A DNA stretch of 64,000 nucleotides from Strongylocentrotus purpuratus (Eukaryota; Echinodermata; Echinoidea; Camarodonta; Strongylocentrotidae): assembly GCF_000002235.5 (NCBI RefSeq), contig NW_022145613.1, positions 4,018,447 through 4,082,446 of the forward strand, read 5' to 3'. The first letter of the stretch is position 1; the number at the start of each line of letters is the position of its first letter. The notes below the pieces were generated by a model that saw only the letters and a program-made list of their open reading frames with translations, searched no databases and was not told the DNA's origin. Positions 35,395 through 45,965 of the stretch are shown here, in pieces. A program made the translations under genes and the position numbers.

Positions 35395-35795
35395 CAGTTT
35401 GTTTAGTTTAGTAGCGTAGTGTTTCGTAAAAAAAGGCGTACTTTCTGCGTCAAGTTTCTATGCCGAAAGTGCGCAAATTTTGTTAAACATATTAAATTGT
35501 TTGCGTCCATCTTGCATACTTTTTTGCGTCCCTCAGGGTATAGTAATGTAGGCCAGCGAACTCTCAGCTCAGCGTAGTTGGTACGCAACTCTACTATGGA
35601 CCCCACGCCAATTAGTGATCGACCTGCCAGTGTCACAAATAAGGTTTTAAAAATATGCTCATGGCCTCGTGGAATTGTGCCATCGTTCCCGCGCCACGGC
35701 GGAGGCGAGCGGGTTCGGGGAAAGGCGTTTTTGAGGAACCGTTTTGCCCCGTTTTGGACCCCCCGCGGCGATTTTGCGTATTAATAATATAGATG
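35395..35795. other. GC-rich cargo segment of the 2.2-kb element
   Basis: CGCGCCACGGCGGAGGCGAG, GACCCCCCGCGGCGATTTTG and neighbouring sequence are far richer in CpG than the surroundings. Short frames on both strands have no recognisable product. Possibly captured sequence or subterminal transposon DNA. Confidence 0.4.
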
Positions 35796-35802
35796 TGTAG
35801 AA

Positions 35803-35927
35803 CTGGTGAATATGCATGTGACATCTGTTCTACACATGTTTACATAATAGCAGTGAAGGAATGTTCCTTTGTCTACCTGAGGAACTGTATATTTTGTCCG
35901 CTTTCATTGTCCGTCTTGTTCATAGTG
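35803..35927. mobile_element. Half copy of the 39.0-kb foldback family
   Basis: GAATATGCATGTGACA, ACATAATAGCAGTGAAGG, TTCCTTTGTCTACCTGAGGA and TTTTGTCCGCTTTC match the loop and right arm of 38974-39186; the left arm is missing. Lies within the 2.2-kb element. Confidence 0.8.
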
Positions 35928-36388
35928 TGTAGAGTTGCTAATTTGTGTTTCACATGGTTAACCTGATCAATTCATTATCATATTTAAAACCATTTTCTTT
36001 TCCTCAAAATTTAATTGACTAGCCTTATGCTCAAGAGTATGTGGTCTCTGAAGATGTACATTGTATTCCTTAAGGATTGTTTTAAAATGAAGGAAATCCT
36101 TATGAGCAAGCCCAAAGGATTTCTTTCATTTGCTGTCCCATATATGTTACCAATTTTCATGGAATCATAAACTTAGATTGCCATCAAAAGTGCAAATTTC
36201 TTGATATTTGGTCTGCTACTACCTGTAGCTCTACTGTGGCTTTGGACTTGATGCAGTCATTAAAAAAAAAATACTTTTAAAGAAAATCGTACATGTGGTT
36301 GGTAATGTGTATGGGACGAAATAGCTACACAAGTTTATCATTTTATGCTAAAAACCATGAGCACCAAAAGGTGGACTTGTGTGCAACT

Positions 36389-36390
<2 letters not shown>

Positions 36391-36429
<39 letters not shown>
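36391..36429 (+). repeat. T39 homopolymer
   Basis: Uninterrupted T run just inside the right end of the 2.2-kb element. Confidence 0.95.
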
Positions 36430-36433
<4 letters not shown>

Positions 36434-36942
36434 GTCAAAATCGGGGGTGCGGCCTATGCGGGGGTGCGGCCTTTACGCCGGCAAATACGGTATTGAAATT
36501 ATTCGTAACGGGTGAATGAAATAATTCGTATCGAGGCACTTACGTATAAATTTGGTTACATTACGAAAATGGCCTATTGATTATCTCTCACTTGAAGATG
36601 CCTATTTGATAATTAATGTTCATACAATGTACAGTTGTAATCAATGCAACATTAGAGTCACATTTCAAAACAAATTATGTATAGAAGTAAAAGCTAGAGG
36701 TTTGTAGAGATCTGGGTGCAACTTTAGTGTTAGGTTGCAGTAGCATACATTATACCTTAAATAGCAATCAGCGACCAACAGACATATTTCATGTTAATAA
36801 AATCTTTGCATTTATTGACTGATATCTCAGAGCAAATCTTCAGTGAATAACCCCCTTTAAAATGGTAAACACACATTCCATTAAAATGCATTTCAAGTAC
36901 TCTCAAAGACAATCTGATGTGACGTTGATTTACTGTTCACCC

Positions 36943-37314
36943 TTAAAGGCATCGTTTAACAATGTTAAATCTGAGATGCACGGTCCTACGTGTTATCAGT
37001 GTCTGTGATATGGTGTAATATTGAAGCCCTAAAAAAATTGCGCTTCAAAATGATCAAGAAGTGCCTCAAAAAAGTAAAAATCTGTGAATGACCGGTTTTA
37101 CCATACTCGTTTTCCCCAATAGACAGTGTTATGAAAACCGTTAGAAAAACACACAATTTTGTTTCGATTCCCAATCATAAATATCTTGATAATCAGACAG
37201 GCGATCGGCTTGTAGGTTCCTGACTGACCTAAAGGCTTATAATTATCCTTGCAGCATGAGCTAAATCCAGGATTTTGTTTCAGAATCTGAAACAAAGTTA
37301 CCGGATCCCTTTAA
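36943..37314. mobile_element. Probable TTAA-bounded element, diverged ends
   Basis: Left end TTAAAGGCATCGTTTAAC, right end inward TTAAAGGGATCCGGTAAC. 372 bp, non-coding. The terminal match is imperfect (about two thirds over 25 bp), so older than its relatives here. Confidence 0.6.
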
Positions 37315-38973
37315 GGCCTTATACATGAATGCAAGGATAAATATCATTAATTACAAAGCTGCAGATTCTCAAGTCTGTCTGCAAACTAAGAAGGCGAGGA
37401 TTTATGAACTCAAATGACTCAATGTGAATAACATTGATTGTATGTTCATCTCATCATGATCTATGTTGCACTCTACAAGAGTACATAACATTGCCATCTG
37501 CTACAATATATCCGCTTTCTCCTAGATATCTCATGTATTCCAGAAAGCCTGGAGTGAATTATCACAAGCTCAGGATCCCACTCCCCTAATTTCATACCTT
37601 TCACCAACTTTACGCCCGGGATGCAAATTAGTATTAATCTAATCATACGATACTCATTTGGAAGGCAGCTTCAATGGCGGCGCAGAACATGTTAATCCCT
37701 TTAAAAACCCACTTATTGCATCTCAATTTTATTAACCCTTTGGAGCCTGCGGGGGTGGTGTATATGATTTCGACTTTGTCATTCTCCCCCTCTCTTTCTC
37801 TCTGTATGCTCTAGGCAATGACGATACAGCAAATTGATGAGCCTAGTGATCGCTAGTCTACCCTTCCAAACCCCTCCTGTAAGGGATACATGTGTTAATT
37901 AATAAACAAGAACCATAAACATGGACGTACATAAGTCATTTGAGCGCTTAGAGACTTCGATGGTAAGAGCTTTATAAGCAATTTTTTTTTTTTTTTTTAT
38001 GTATTTCTCTCTCAAACTCAAATGATTAGATAATTGTACATTTTCTTAACCAATGCTATTAAACACAGCAGTCCCTGATTTCATTGAGATAGTATGCCAA
38101 ACAAATACATAGCTTGATTCAGATTGAATTGTCCTAGGTTACATAATTGTACTTTTGTATACAATTTATAATTTTATAGATGATTGGCATATTTTAGCAC
38201 TTATCTTTACATAGAGTGCCCTCTGATTTCATCTATGCTTAGGCCTGTATGTTGACTTAGATCAGTTATTTTCAAGTATGCGATAGAAATGAAATGGATA
38301 ATATTATGCCCTTATTAGGAGTACAGACATGACAGTATGCACAAGTAGGTAACATGTAGCCTAGCTCAAAGGCTTAGTTTGAATTTTCCCCATAGATGAT
38401 TATAGAACTCTGCATTATATTATGTAATGTAGAAGGAATTCATGCTAGAGGTTAAATGGAATATACATGTGGTAGGTTTTCTTTTTTTTAAATTTTTCTA
38501 AGAAAACAATTGGAAGGCAGGTTAATTCCACGACAATATCAAGCTGAAGCATACTGGAGTCTGCAAGATGAAGTTGTGAGACTACACTATTCACCTTACC
38601 AGACCAAACATTTGTCATCAATGAAAGCGGTGACTAACACCCTGGATATATTGTGCTCATCTTAATTGTGCAATAATTTGTGCATACACGCGTCAGAAAA
38701 ATTAAATTTGGCATGAATGTAATGCTGATGAGGAATCCCCATCCACATACTAATAAGATGACGGTGAAATATGGGAGAGAAATGTAGTGATTAATCACCC
38801 CCCCCCCCCCCCCCAATATATCCCTGCATTCAAGTACTTGGACATGAACTTGGGCTTTAACAGGCAAAATGCAAACTGGAAAACATAAGGAGCATTATAC
38901 AGACATTTTCTTCATTCTCATAATGATTTAATAGCTGAATCATTTAACAGCTGAACAATTCTGAGGTTCCAAT
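37315..38973. other. Unique sequence with T18 and C17 runs
   Basis: T run near 37982-37999, C run 38798-38814. No supported frames. Confidence 0.5.
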
Positions 38974-39186
38974 CACTATGAACATGACTGACAAAGAAAG
39001 CGGACAAAATATACAGTTCCTCAGGTAGACAAAGGAACATCCCTTCACTGTTATTATGTAAAATGGTGTAGAACAGGTGTCACATGCATATTCACTTTTT
39101 ACATAATAGCAGTGAAGGGATGTTCCTTTGTCTACCTGAGGAACTGTATATTTTGTCCGCTTTCTTTGTCTGTCATTTTCATAGTG
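38974..39186. mobile_element. 213-bp foldback element with ~88-bp arms
   Basis: Left end CACTATGAACATGACTGACA, right end inward CACTATGAAAATGACAGACA. The arms share AAAGCGGACAAAATATACAG, TTCCTCAGGTAGACAAAGGA and ACATCCCTTCACTG, almost perfectly paired. The loop holds GTGTAGAACAGGTGTCACAT. Related half copy at 35803-35927. Confidence 0.9.
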
Positions 39187-40290
39187 AATAGACTCAGTGG
39201 CCAATTGTACCATTTAAAATAGACTCCTTCAATAGATACAATCAACCAAAGCAAGAGGTCACATTCTATTACAATATCCGCATTCTTCCAAGCACAATAG
39301 ATTTTTATGAGGGTATGGAATTTATACTATCCATTTGTAATGGGTCAGTAAATAAATGAGTAATAATAATCAGATCACCAACACATCAAATTTAGCGACT
39401 GTTTTGTCCAAGTTCAGTGGGCCTAGCAGTGGGGCTACTTTTCAGGGCCAGTCACACATACAAAATTAATGAGGATTAAAAATGAATTTCTGAACCATGA
39501 TCCCGAATATATCTTTTTTTTTTAATATATAAGCAAAAAAGTCTCAAATATCAATAGTTTTATGAGAATATGAAGATTACCCCAATGATAACGTATGCAT
39601 TGTTTCCCAATTCCCATGGTAATTCCCTCCAATGGGAGCTACATGTCTAACAAGAGCCCTCAAACTAATGCAATGTCAGCATCTCACTCTATCCCATATG
39701 CTTATTACTTTGAGATGAAGCACATTGTATATCAGAAGTTTCTATCAGAAGTTTCCATCTCAAATTCTGAATCTGTTGCTCAATTGCCCAATACTGAATT
39801 CAATGCACAAAAACTTTAAAAAACATCCCCTGAAGCCAAGCAAGTTATCACAAAAATTCATCTCAATTCCAGTTCCTATTTCTTAAACTAAATTGAAATT
39901 GATATATATATGCTAGGCAACCCACAAGAAGAGATGAAATTCATCTCGCGTATTTCTGATTCCGATGGCTCCCGTGAGTGCAGCGACGGAACATGCTGCA
40001 GCCAGATTACGCTTCCATATTTACCACCCACCGGACTCAAAATCAGCTCAATTTGGAGGTTCCTAAATTGGGGTCAGAGAGAAAAATTCCATTGGGTTCA
40101 TGCACAAGTGGTTGTGGAGGGTGCGTTCTTACTACACACACAGCGGTGGGAGGACAATGTTTGATATCCGTTGTACTCTGTACTTAGCCAGTAATATTAA
40201 TCATAAAATTAAAGTAAATTAACATTCCAAACGGCACAATGGGAGCATAATGAACTACCCACAATCAATCATCAAATATTTGTAGGGATG
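39187..40290. other. Unique sequence, no gene supported
   Basis: A patch at 39910-40190 has overlapping plus frames with a short cysteine cluster (ECSDGTCC in one, SCTSGCGGC in another) and a possible acceptor ATATGCTAG at 39912; not enough to call an exon. Confidence 0.4.
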
Positions 40291-40299
40291 TACCTGTAC

Positions 40300-40510
40300 G
40301 GCAACTGTGACAATTGCTCTGCAATTTTCTGCATCAATTTACTACACTAGCTGAGTTCTTAACTTCAACCCTTGACCCAATAATATACCTAACCCTAACC
40401 CTAAACTTTAAAAGAAAACAGTTGTAACCCTAATGCTGTAGCTTTGATGAAATAAAGCCCAAGCAATTGTTTAATGTTGGGTCACCATTTTTGGAGCACA
40501 CAAATTCACC
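40300..40510. repeat. Dispersed repeat with telomere-like core, copy 2
   Basis: CTTCAACCCTTGACCCA, then CCTAACCCTAACCCTAAAC (40388-40407), then GTTTAATGTTGGGTCACCA. Same layout as 31150-31420. Confidence 0.65.
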
Positions 40511-40614
40511 ATGACTCCCAACAATATGTATTTGACCTGTAGGCTGTGTGACCACTTTGAAAAGGAAATCTAAGTAGTGTTTCAAATGGTGTCTTTCAGA
40601 TGTCTTTCATAGGT

Positions 40615-41056
40615 TGCGTTTATCTAGGAAATTTTTGGCTAGAATCAGGTTTCTCAAACGTCTTTCAGGCAAATTTAGAAGTAGATAAACGCAAAGCCTT
40701 TTTCAAACGTCTTTAGATATGGGCATATCAAAAGACGCAAAAAGGTGCGTTTTGTATGTGACATACAGCCAGAATCACGTTTCTGAGAGGTCGATAAACG
40801 CAAAGCTGTTTTGAACGTCACATACAAATAGGACCACACAGGTGTTGTGTACAAGCATGTGTGTGAATTTGACCTCCGAGAAACTGTCTGCTTCCCGGGT
40901 CAAAACAGCTGGGCAGACACAAGGCCTTTATTTTGAATCGTGAAGAGTAGATAAACGCGACATCCCGCAAATCACGATCGTATAGTGGGGTATGATAGTG
41001 GGGTTCGATAGTGGGGTACGATATGTACATATCTAGTGGCAAGCCTAGATAAACGC
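40615..41056. mobile_element. 442-bp inverted-repeat element with GATAAACGC repeats
   Basis: Left end GCGTTTATCTAGG, right end CCTAGATAAACGCG. Inside, GATAAACGC recurs at about 40684, 40793 and 40951, CAAACGTCTTT twice, and a three-part GATAGTGGGGT(A/T)(C/T)GATA repeat lies at 40981-41025. Non-coding. Short ends and internal copies are typical of non-autonomous DNA elements. Confidence 0.7.
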
Positions 41057-44000
41057 GCTCATGGATTCAAAAGCACAGAATTGAAGACTGATCACACTAA
41101 ATTATTATAAATGAGCCTACCTAGCAGTTACTACAAGTATTTGCTTGGTTCTAGGACCTGTAATTCTCAAATGTAGATTGCTATGTCCTTGTAAGCAAGC
41201 AGCTTATTTCATTAGCATAGATTCATCATGATTAATGGCACTTTATTGGTTAAGTTCTGATCCTTGTGAACACTAATGAAGCTGATTCAAAACTACGCGA
41301 ACAAAACACAAAAAACTTTGTTTGCACTGCAGTTTAGATTCATACTAATTCATTCCACCAGATATATTGCAATAGCCAAGGGTTGCAAATGTGTTTTGGA
41401 TAATTTTTTTATAGTAGAAACGTCATCTTTCAATAAGGGATGGGGCTAAATAGCAGTGAGAACATGGCCGCACCCCTCCCTCTCCACTCCACAGGAGCTT
41501 ACAACCTTAAGGCTAAGTTCACATGTGTTTCTAAGATGAATGGATAACACCCATCTACTGTGCTGAGGTGACCTTAAATGACCTGCCATTTCAGATGCAA
41601 TCCTCCAAGTCAAGTTATGCACAGGTCCAAGGTCCTCAAATGCTTGCAGGAGGAGAACAAATGGACTGTTTTCAAAGTAAGAGGGTGACTTTTTGGTAGA
41701 AGCTGGATGAATTGTGTACGCAATCACATGTACAACTGGTGTTATACAAGGGTAACAAGAAACTGAGGGCTTTTGGAAAGAGAGTGGGCAAATTGAGGGA
41801 ATGATTGAATTACCTGCACTTTGGAACATTACAGAATAAGGAACTTCCCTAACTGGTTTTATTTTCTTTCTTGTTTTCATTAAAAGAATATTATGTACAA
41901 GACAATTGAAGACATCTAATACCACTAAATTTAGACAGATTTCGGTAGAATGTAGAAAGATCTTAAAAATTTTAGGGCGATGTTAGCTTTGGGTAATTGC
42001 GAAAGCAAGATTGTCAAAGAGTACAATGAAACTCATCTGAAATGTTCATAAATATTGATATCTGCCAAAGGAATCTGAAAAGTTTTGTGATTGATGAATA
42101 TTAAATTATACAAGATGTTGTTCCAATCATAAATAAATTTATACTTCCATTAACTTAACATTTATTTCTAGCAAAACCCCCAGGCTCTTGCACAGAGCAA
42201 TAATTGTGACCTGAACAAAATACACTCAATTATTTAGAGGGTCACCACTGAGAATCTGTATTTAAAATGTGGCCTGTTTTTGGACTGCCATTTACACTAC
42301 TGAAAGAAAAAAAAAAATCTGTTTTTTTTTTAGTAGTACAAATGAGCAACTTGTAGCTGCTCTGGATGCGATCACATGAAAGCGAGGAGGGTCACATGAC
42401 TAAAAACCAGAATCATTCAATAATGTTTTCAGAGCGAGCATTTACACTGCAAAAAACAGTGAAATTTCTGCCAGCGTTTCAAAAAGGTACACTCCAGAGT
42501 TTTTTTTTTTTTTTTTTTTTTTTTGGGGGGGGGTTGTTGCTTTATTAGTAGATGCTAGCAACTTCCGACAAATCACCAGAATTTGAGAGAAAAATCAATG
42601 AATTTTGTTAGTACCGGTAGTATAAATTAGGTATAAATGCAGCACATGATGTATTTCGGTAAGGCTAAATTAAAAATTAAGTGTTTCTCATCCCCGCCCG
42701 CCTGTTTACTACTGTTTACCATTTAGAAGGAAAAAAGGAAAAAAAAGCCTGTGGTATACATTTTGTCATGCACTGTATCAGTATACTCGCATAGCACAAT
42801 ATCTGTGAATAAATAGGCTTGGCCAGCTAAAATTAGCATGGCAGCCTTCTTGGAAGAAAAAAATTGCCAACAAATTGCAAAATAGTAAATAGTAATGCCC
42901 TGCCTCCTCCTTTTCCGGACAAGAAACACATCATTTTTTATTTTTGGCCTAAGGGGTAAAAGAAAAGTTTATGACCTCCATAATACAAATTCCGAAGTCA
43001 TAAAGATAAGGAAAAATACAAACAGGAAATTTGAAACAGTCCAAGCCAAATTCAGGGAACATTCCCACGAGTATCCTCAATTTGTATAGTCATCTTTATT
43101 CATTGATGCAATTATTCTTCATTAAAGTAGGTAAGCAAACATCAGTGGAAGTATTTACTTCAAGGCACAGTAGTGTCATTTAATGATACAAGTTTCTCAA
43201 TTCATAATACCCTACTGACAAGATAGATAATATATCATAATAGCCAACAATTGACCAAACAAAACAAAATACATTTAATAAGTGGAATGGCCAAGAATTG
43301 ATTTGGTTTGAAATCAGTTTAGAGACCATTTAGAGTCCGTTTGGCAGTGTGATTGAGTTATAAGCGTAAACTGCATTCTGACTCTGGATTAAATATTTTA
43401 CCCCCAAAAGTATATGATGCAGATGCATTCAACTCTTTGAGTTATCAAGCTTTCCTTCTCATGTTATATACTGTATTTATTGACAAGTTATCAACTCATG
43501 TCATGTTGGCATCTTTAATTCAAGGTGAATTCTCATTGTTGTCAAATTTTATCTAATTTTCTAGAAACGGACTTAAATCCCGGCTATCTCTCATTATAAA
43601 CAACATACAATCTGACCTTAGACCAGGGTTTAAGCACAATGCTAATTACAAGATAACTTATCATCACTACATGTAGCTGTTCAGTTTTCAGAAAAAGTAC
43701 ATTCACATACACTATACATTCTTACATAATTGGGCTCATAATTATGTTCCATACTCCGTTCGTTTGTGGTATTGGTTTGGTGTGGTCTTCCTTCCTTCCT
43801 TCCTGCACACTGATGTTCTATCCTTTTCATCATTTTCAATGTGTAATACTAGAATATAAGAATATTTCTATTTTGCCTACCTTTTATTTTGATGGTTCTT
43901 TTTCTTTTATAATTATAAACACAACGATATAGGTTCTCATATATATATTACATATTTTTATAATGTGTGACCAAAACAATTTTCCATGTATTCTTGTGAA

Positions 44001-44295
44001 TTTGGATGAATAAAAGAATTGAATTAAATTGAATTGAATTGAATAAAAGATATTTTTTGAAAAACCTGAATCAAAATGTCCAGGTAAGTAAATAAATGAT
44101 TTTACAAGCCAATTGTCTAATGAAAATGTGCTTTTATATTTTTGAAAAAGGGTAATTGTTACATGTACATTGTTTGTATCCTTTTTTTCTAGTCAGTTTA
44201 TCATTTTCCAGTTTTGTGTTCCTGGTAGATATTTATAAGCATCTCAAAAATTGTTTTTTCCATGAATGACTACTTTTATCTATCATTTTGATATC
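41057..44295. other. 3.2 kb of mostly unique sequence
   Basis: Holds a 159-codon minus-strand open frame (41446-41925; see findings), a T25G9 run at 42500-42533 and a possible LINE tail at 43700-44048. No gene called. Confidence 0.4.
43700..44048 (+). repeat. Possible LINE 3' end with (GAATT)n tail
   Basis: TATTTTTATAATGTGTGACC, TTGTGAATTTGGATGAATAA and then (GAATT)n at about 44011-44043. This order resembles CR1/Jockey-type LINE 3' ends. No RT-coding part is attached. Confidence 0.4.
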
Positions 44296-44798
44296 TTAAA
44301 GGTATTACAAAGTTTTGGTATGGGGTCATGAATTTGGTTCAAATTAACATATTGGAAGCATATGCGTTCCTACAATATTCATTGATCGTTGAAATTGAGT
44401 CTAAAGTTATGAAATTATAAATATAAACTCTTTATGTTGTATAGCTCCCTCTCAAGGTCAAGATATTAATTTAGCTATGAAACAATGTTTCTTGACTAAA
44501 TTCGACCGATTAGCTATTCCCGTTTGGAAATTATATATCACAACTGTAACATATTCTGAGATTTTCATGGTCGCAGCTACCATTGTACGGCCATAGGCGC
44601 TATTTGAAATTCATCAAAATTTAACGGGAGCACCGGTAAATTTGTATATTTAATTTTTCTCGAAAACAGAAGTGTTTTAGGGGCTAATTTTTTTAGTGCT
44701 TATAATTCATCCCCAGGGGCATCCAAATATATCAAAATTGTAAAGATTCACTATCCACCCAATTTTCAAAATTTACCAAAACTTTGTATTACCTTCAA
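44296..44798. mobile_element. TTAA element, AATRCAAAGTTTTG family, complete copy
   Basis: Left end TTAAAGGTATTACAAAGTTT, right end inward TTGAAGGTAATACAAAGTTT (23 of 25 bases agree over the terminal repeat). About 503 bp, non-coding. Homologous to 28840-29225 in the opposite orientation. Confidence 0.88.
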
Positions 44799-45424
44799 GC
44801 AGATTGTTCCACAGATTGTTCTTTGTAACATTTGTAACATCAGTGCTGCTTTGCTTAGCAACAACAAACCTCCTGCCTTGCTGACCCAACTGGCAAACAG
44901 GCAAAGTGTTATTTTCAGTTGCATCCTCTTATTGAGAATTTACTCTGCAAATCTTTGTTTAGGTTGTCAGAACATATTAAAAAATTTCCTGCAAATATCT
45001 TGACAGGTACAAGACCAATGGAAATGCCATGTCATGTAGCCTAATTCCCTGAGCTCTAATTATCACTTCTCTACCTCCGGGTTCTGCAGGATTTGTAAAA
45101 ATCTTGTTGCTAGGTTCGGACACATCTGCAGTGGCTTCCCTGCATACCCCATTACTTCCTAATTTACTCACAATGACTTCCAGATGAGGGAGTTAGTCCG
45201 TTGAGATTGTCGGATCTAAACGAGATTAGGCCAGTGAACTTCCACTTCCAAGTCAGGGTGACAACAACTACTGACCTTGACTTTCAAAGTCGTACTTTAT
45301 GATTTGAAGTTACAAACCCTGTTGTGTAATATTCCCTGACCTTACTTGGGGCAACTGTTGCCCAATGGACCATAAAACATTAAAATCAGTAGAATAGGCC
45401 TATGGTTCAGTAACATTTTATCTG
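44799..45424. other. Unique spacer, nothing seen
   Basis: No supported frame or repeat. Confidence 0.5.
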
Positions 45425-45965
45425 TTAAAGGTACCATGTCCCTTTTGCAGCCAACCTCAAATTCTGTAGAACTTTGCAGGAATTATGAATATGTCATGTA
45501 TGTCCTATCTGTGAAATTTAAACGTTAGCAGTGTCCTCATATTCAAATTATGCAAGGAAACCCGTTTACTGGCTAGACTTCACTGTCAGACACTATTGAG
45601 TGACTGACTGGCTTTTTTCTTCTTTGGTAATAACATACATGAAAAGAGTTGTAAAGGGTACATGAGCATTTGTCTACATCAATAACCCACTTCTTGTGAT
45701 AGCCAAGATTAAACTGATTGAATCTTTGCGCAGCATAAAACGTATGACCATTCGGTACAATTGTCTGAAAATCAAGACTATTACTTTTGGGCTCTATAGC
45801 CCTAAAGTCGAATTGACAACTAATAGTCATTATTTTCCCACTTGAAGACATTTTCAAGCCCCACCTTTTTTAGGGAAGTTCTAAATTAGTATTATCTTTC
45901 AAATGCAGTTGGAATATAACTTTTTCATTTTTTGGGCCTGCAAATGGGACATACAGTACCTTTAA
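45425..45965. mobile_element. TTAA element, TGTCCC(A/T)TTTGCAG family, 541 bp
   Basis: Left end TTAAAGGTACCATGTCCCTT, right end inward TTAAAGGTACTGTATGTCCC, both continuing (A/T)TTTGCAG. It contains a 94-codon minus-strand frame (45573-45857) with no recognised domain, probably chance. Confidence 0.88.

Larger units (their letters stand above)
34256..36492. mobile_element. 2.2-kb element with TACCGTATTTGCCGGCGTA ends
   Basis: Ends TACCGTATTTGCCGGCGTA and its complement (TACGCCGGCAAATACGGTA with one change). Subterminal GGTGCGGCCTATGCG repeats lie at both ends (34318-34334; 36444-36470), the left pair forming a hairpin with GGCGTATAGGCCGCAG. Long T tracts (T23 at 34350, T39 at 36391) flank the cargo: two copies of a LINE fragment and a GC-rich unknown segment (35395-35790). 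No transposase frame, so non-autonomous. A TA target is possible because the palindrome extends through TA. Confidence 0.75.
33972..36576. mobile_element. Outer inverted-repeat element disrupted by nested insertions
   Basis: Left end TAGGCCATTTTCGTAATGTA, matched inward from the right end near 36576. Further pairs: GCGCCTCAATACAAATTATT / GTGCCTCGATACGAATTATT and ATTCACCCATTATAAATAA / ATTCACCCGTTACGAATAA. The left arm carries a 97-bp MITE (34001-34097) absent from the right arm, and most of the interior is a second element (34256-36492). Family not identified. Confidence 0.75.

Noticed and set aside
39910-40190. Cysteine-cluster exon (ECSDGTCC / SCTSGCGGC)
   Set aside because: The cysteines lie in two different frames and no consistent splice pair was found.
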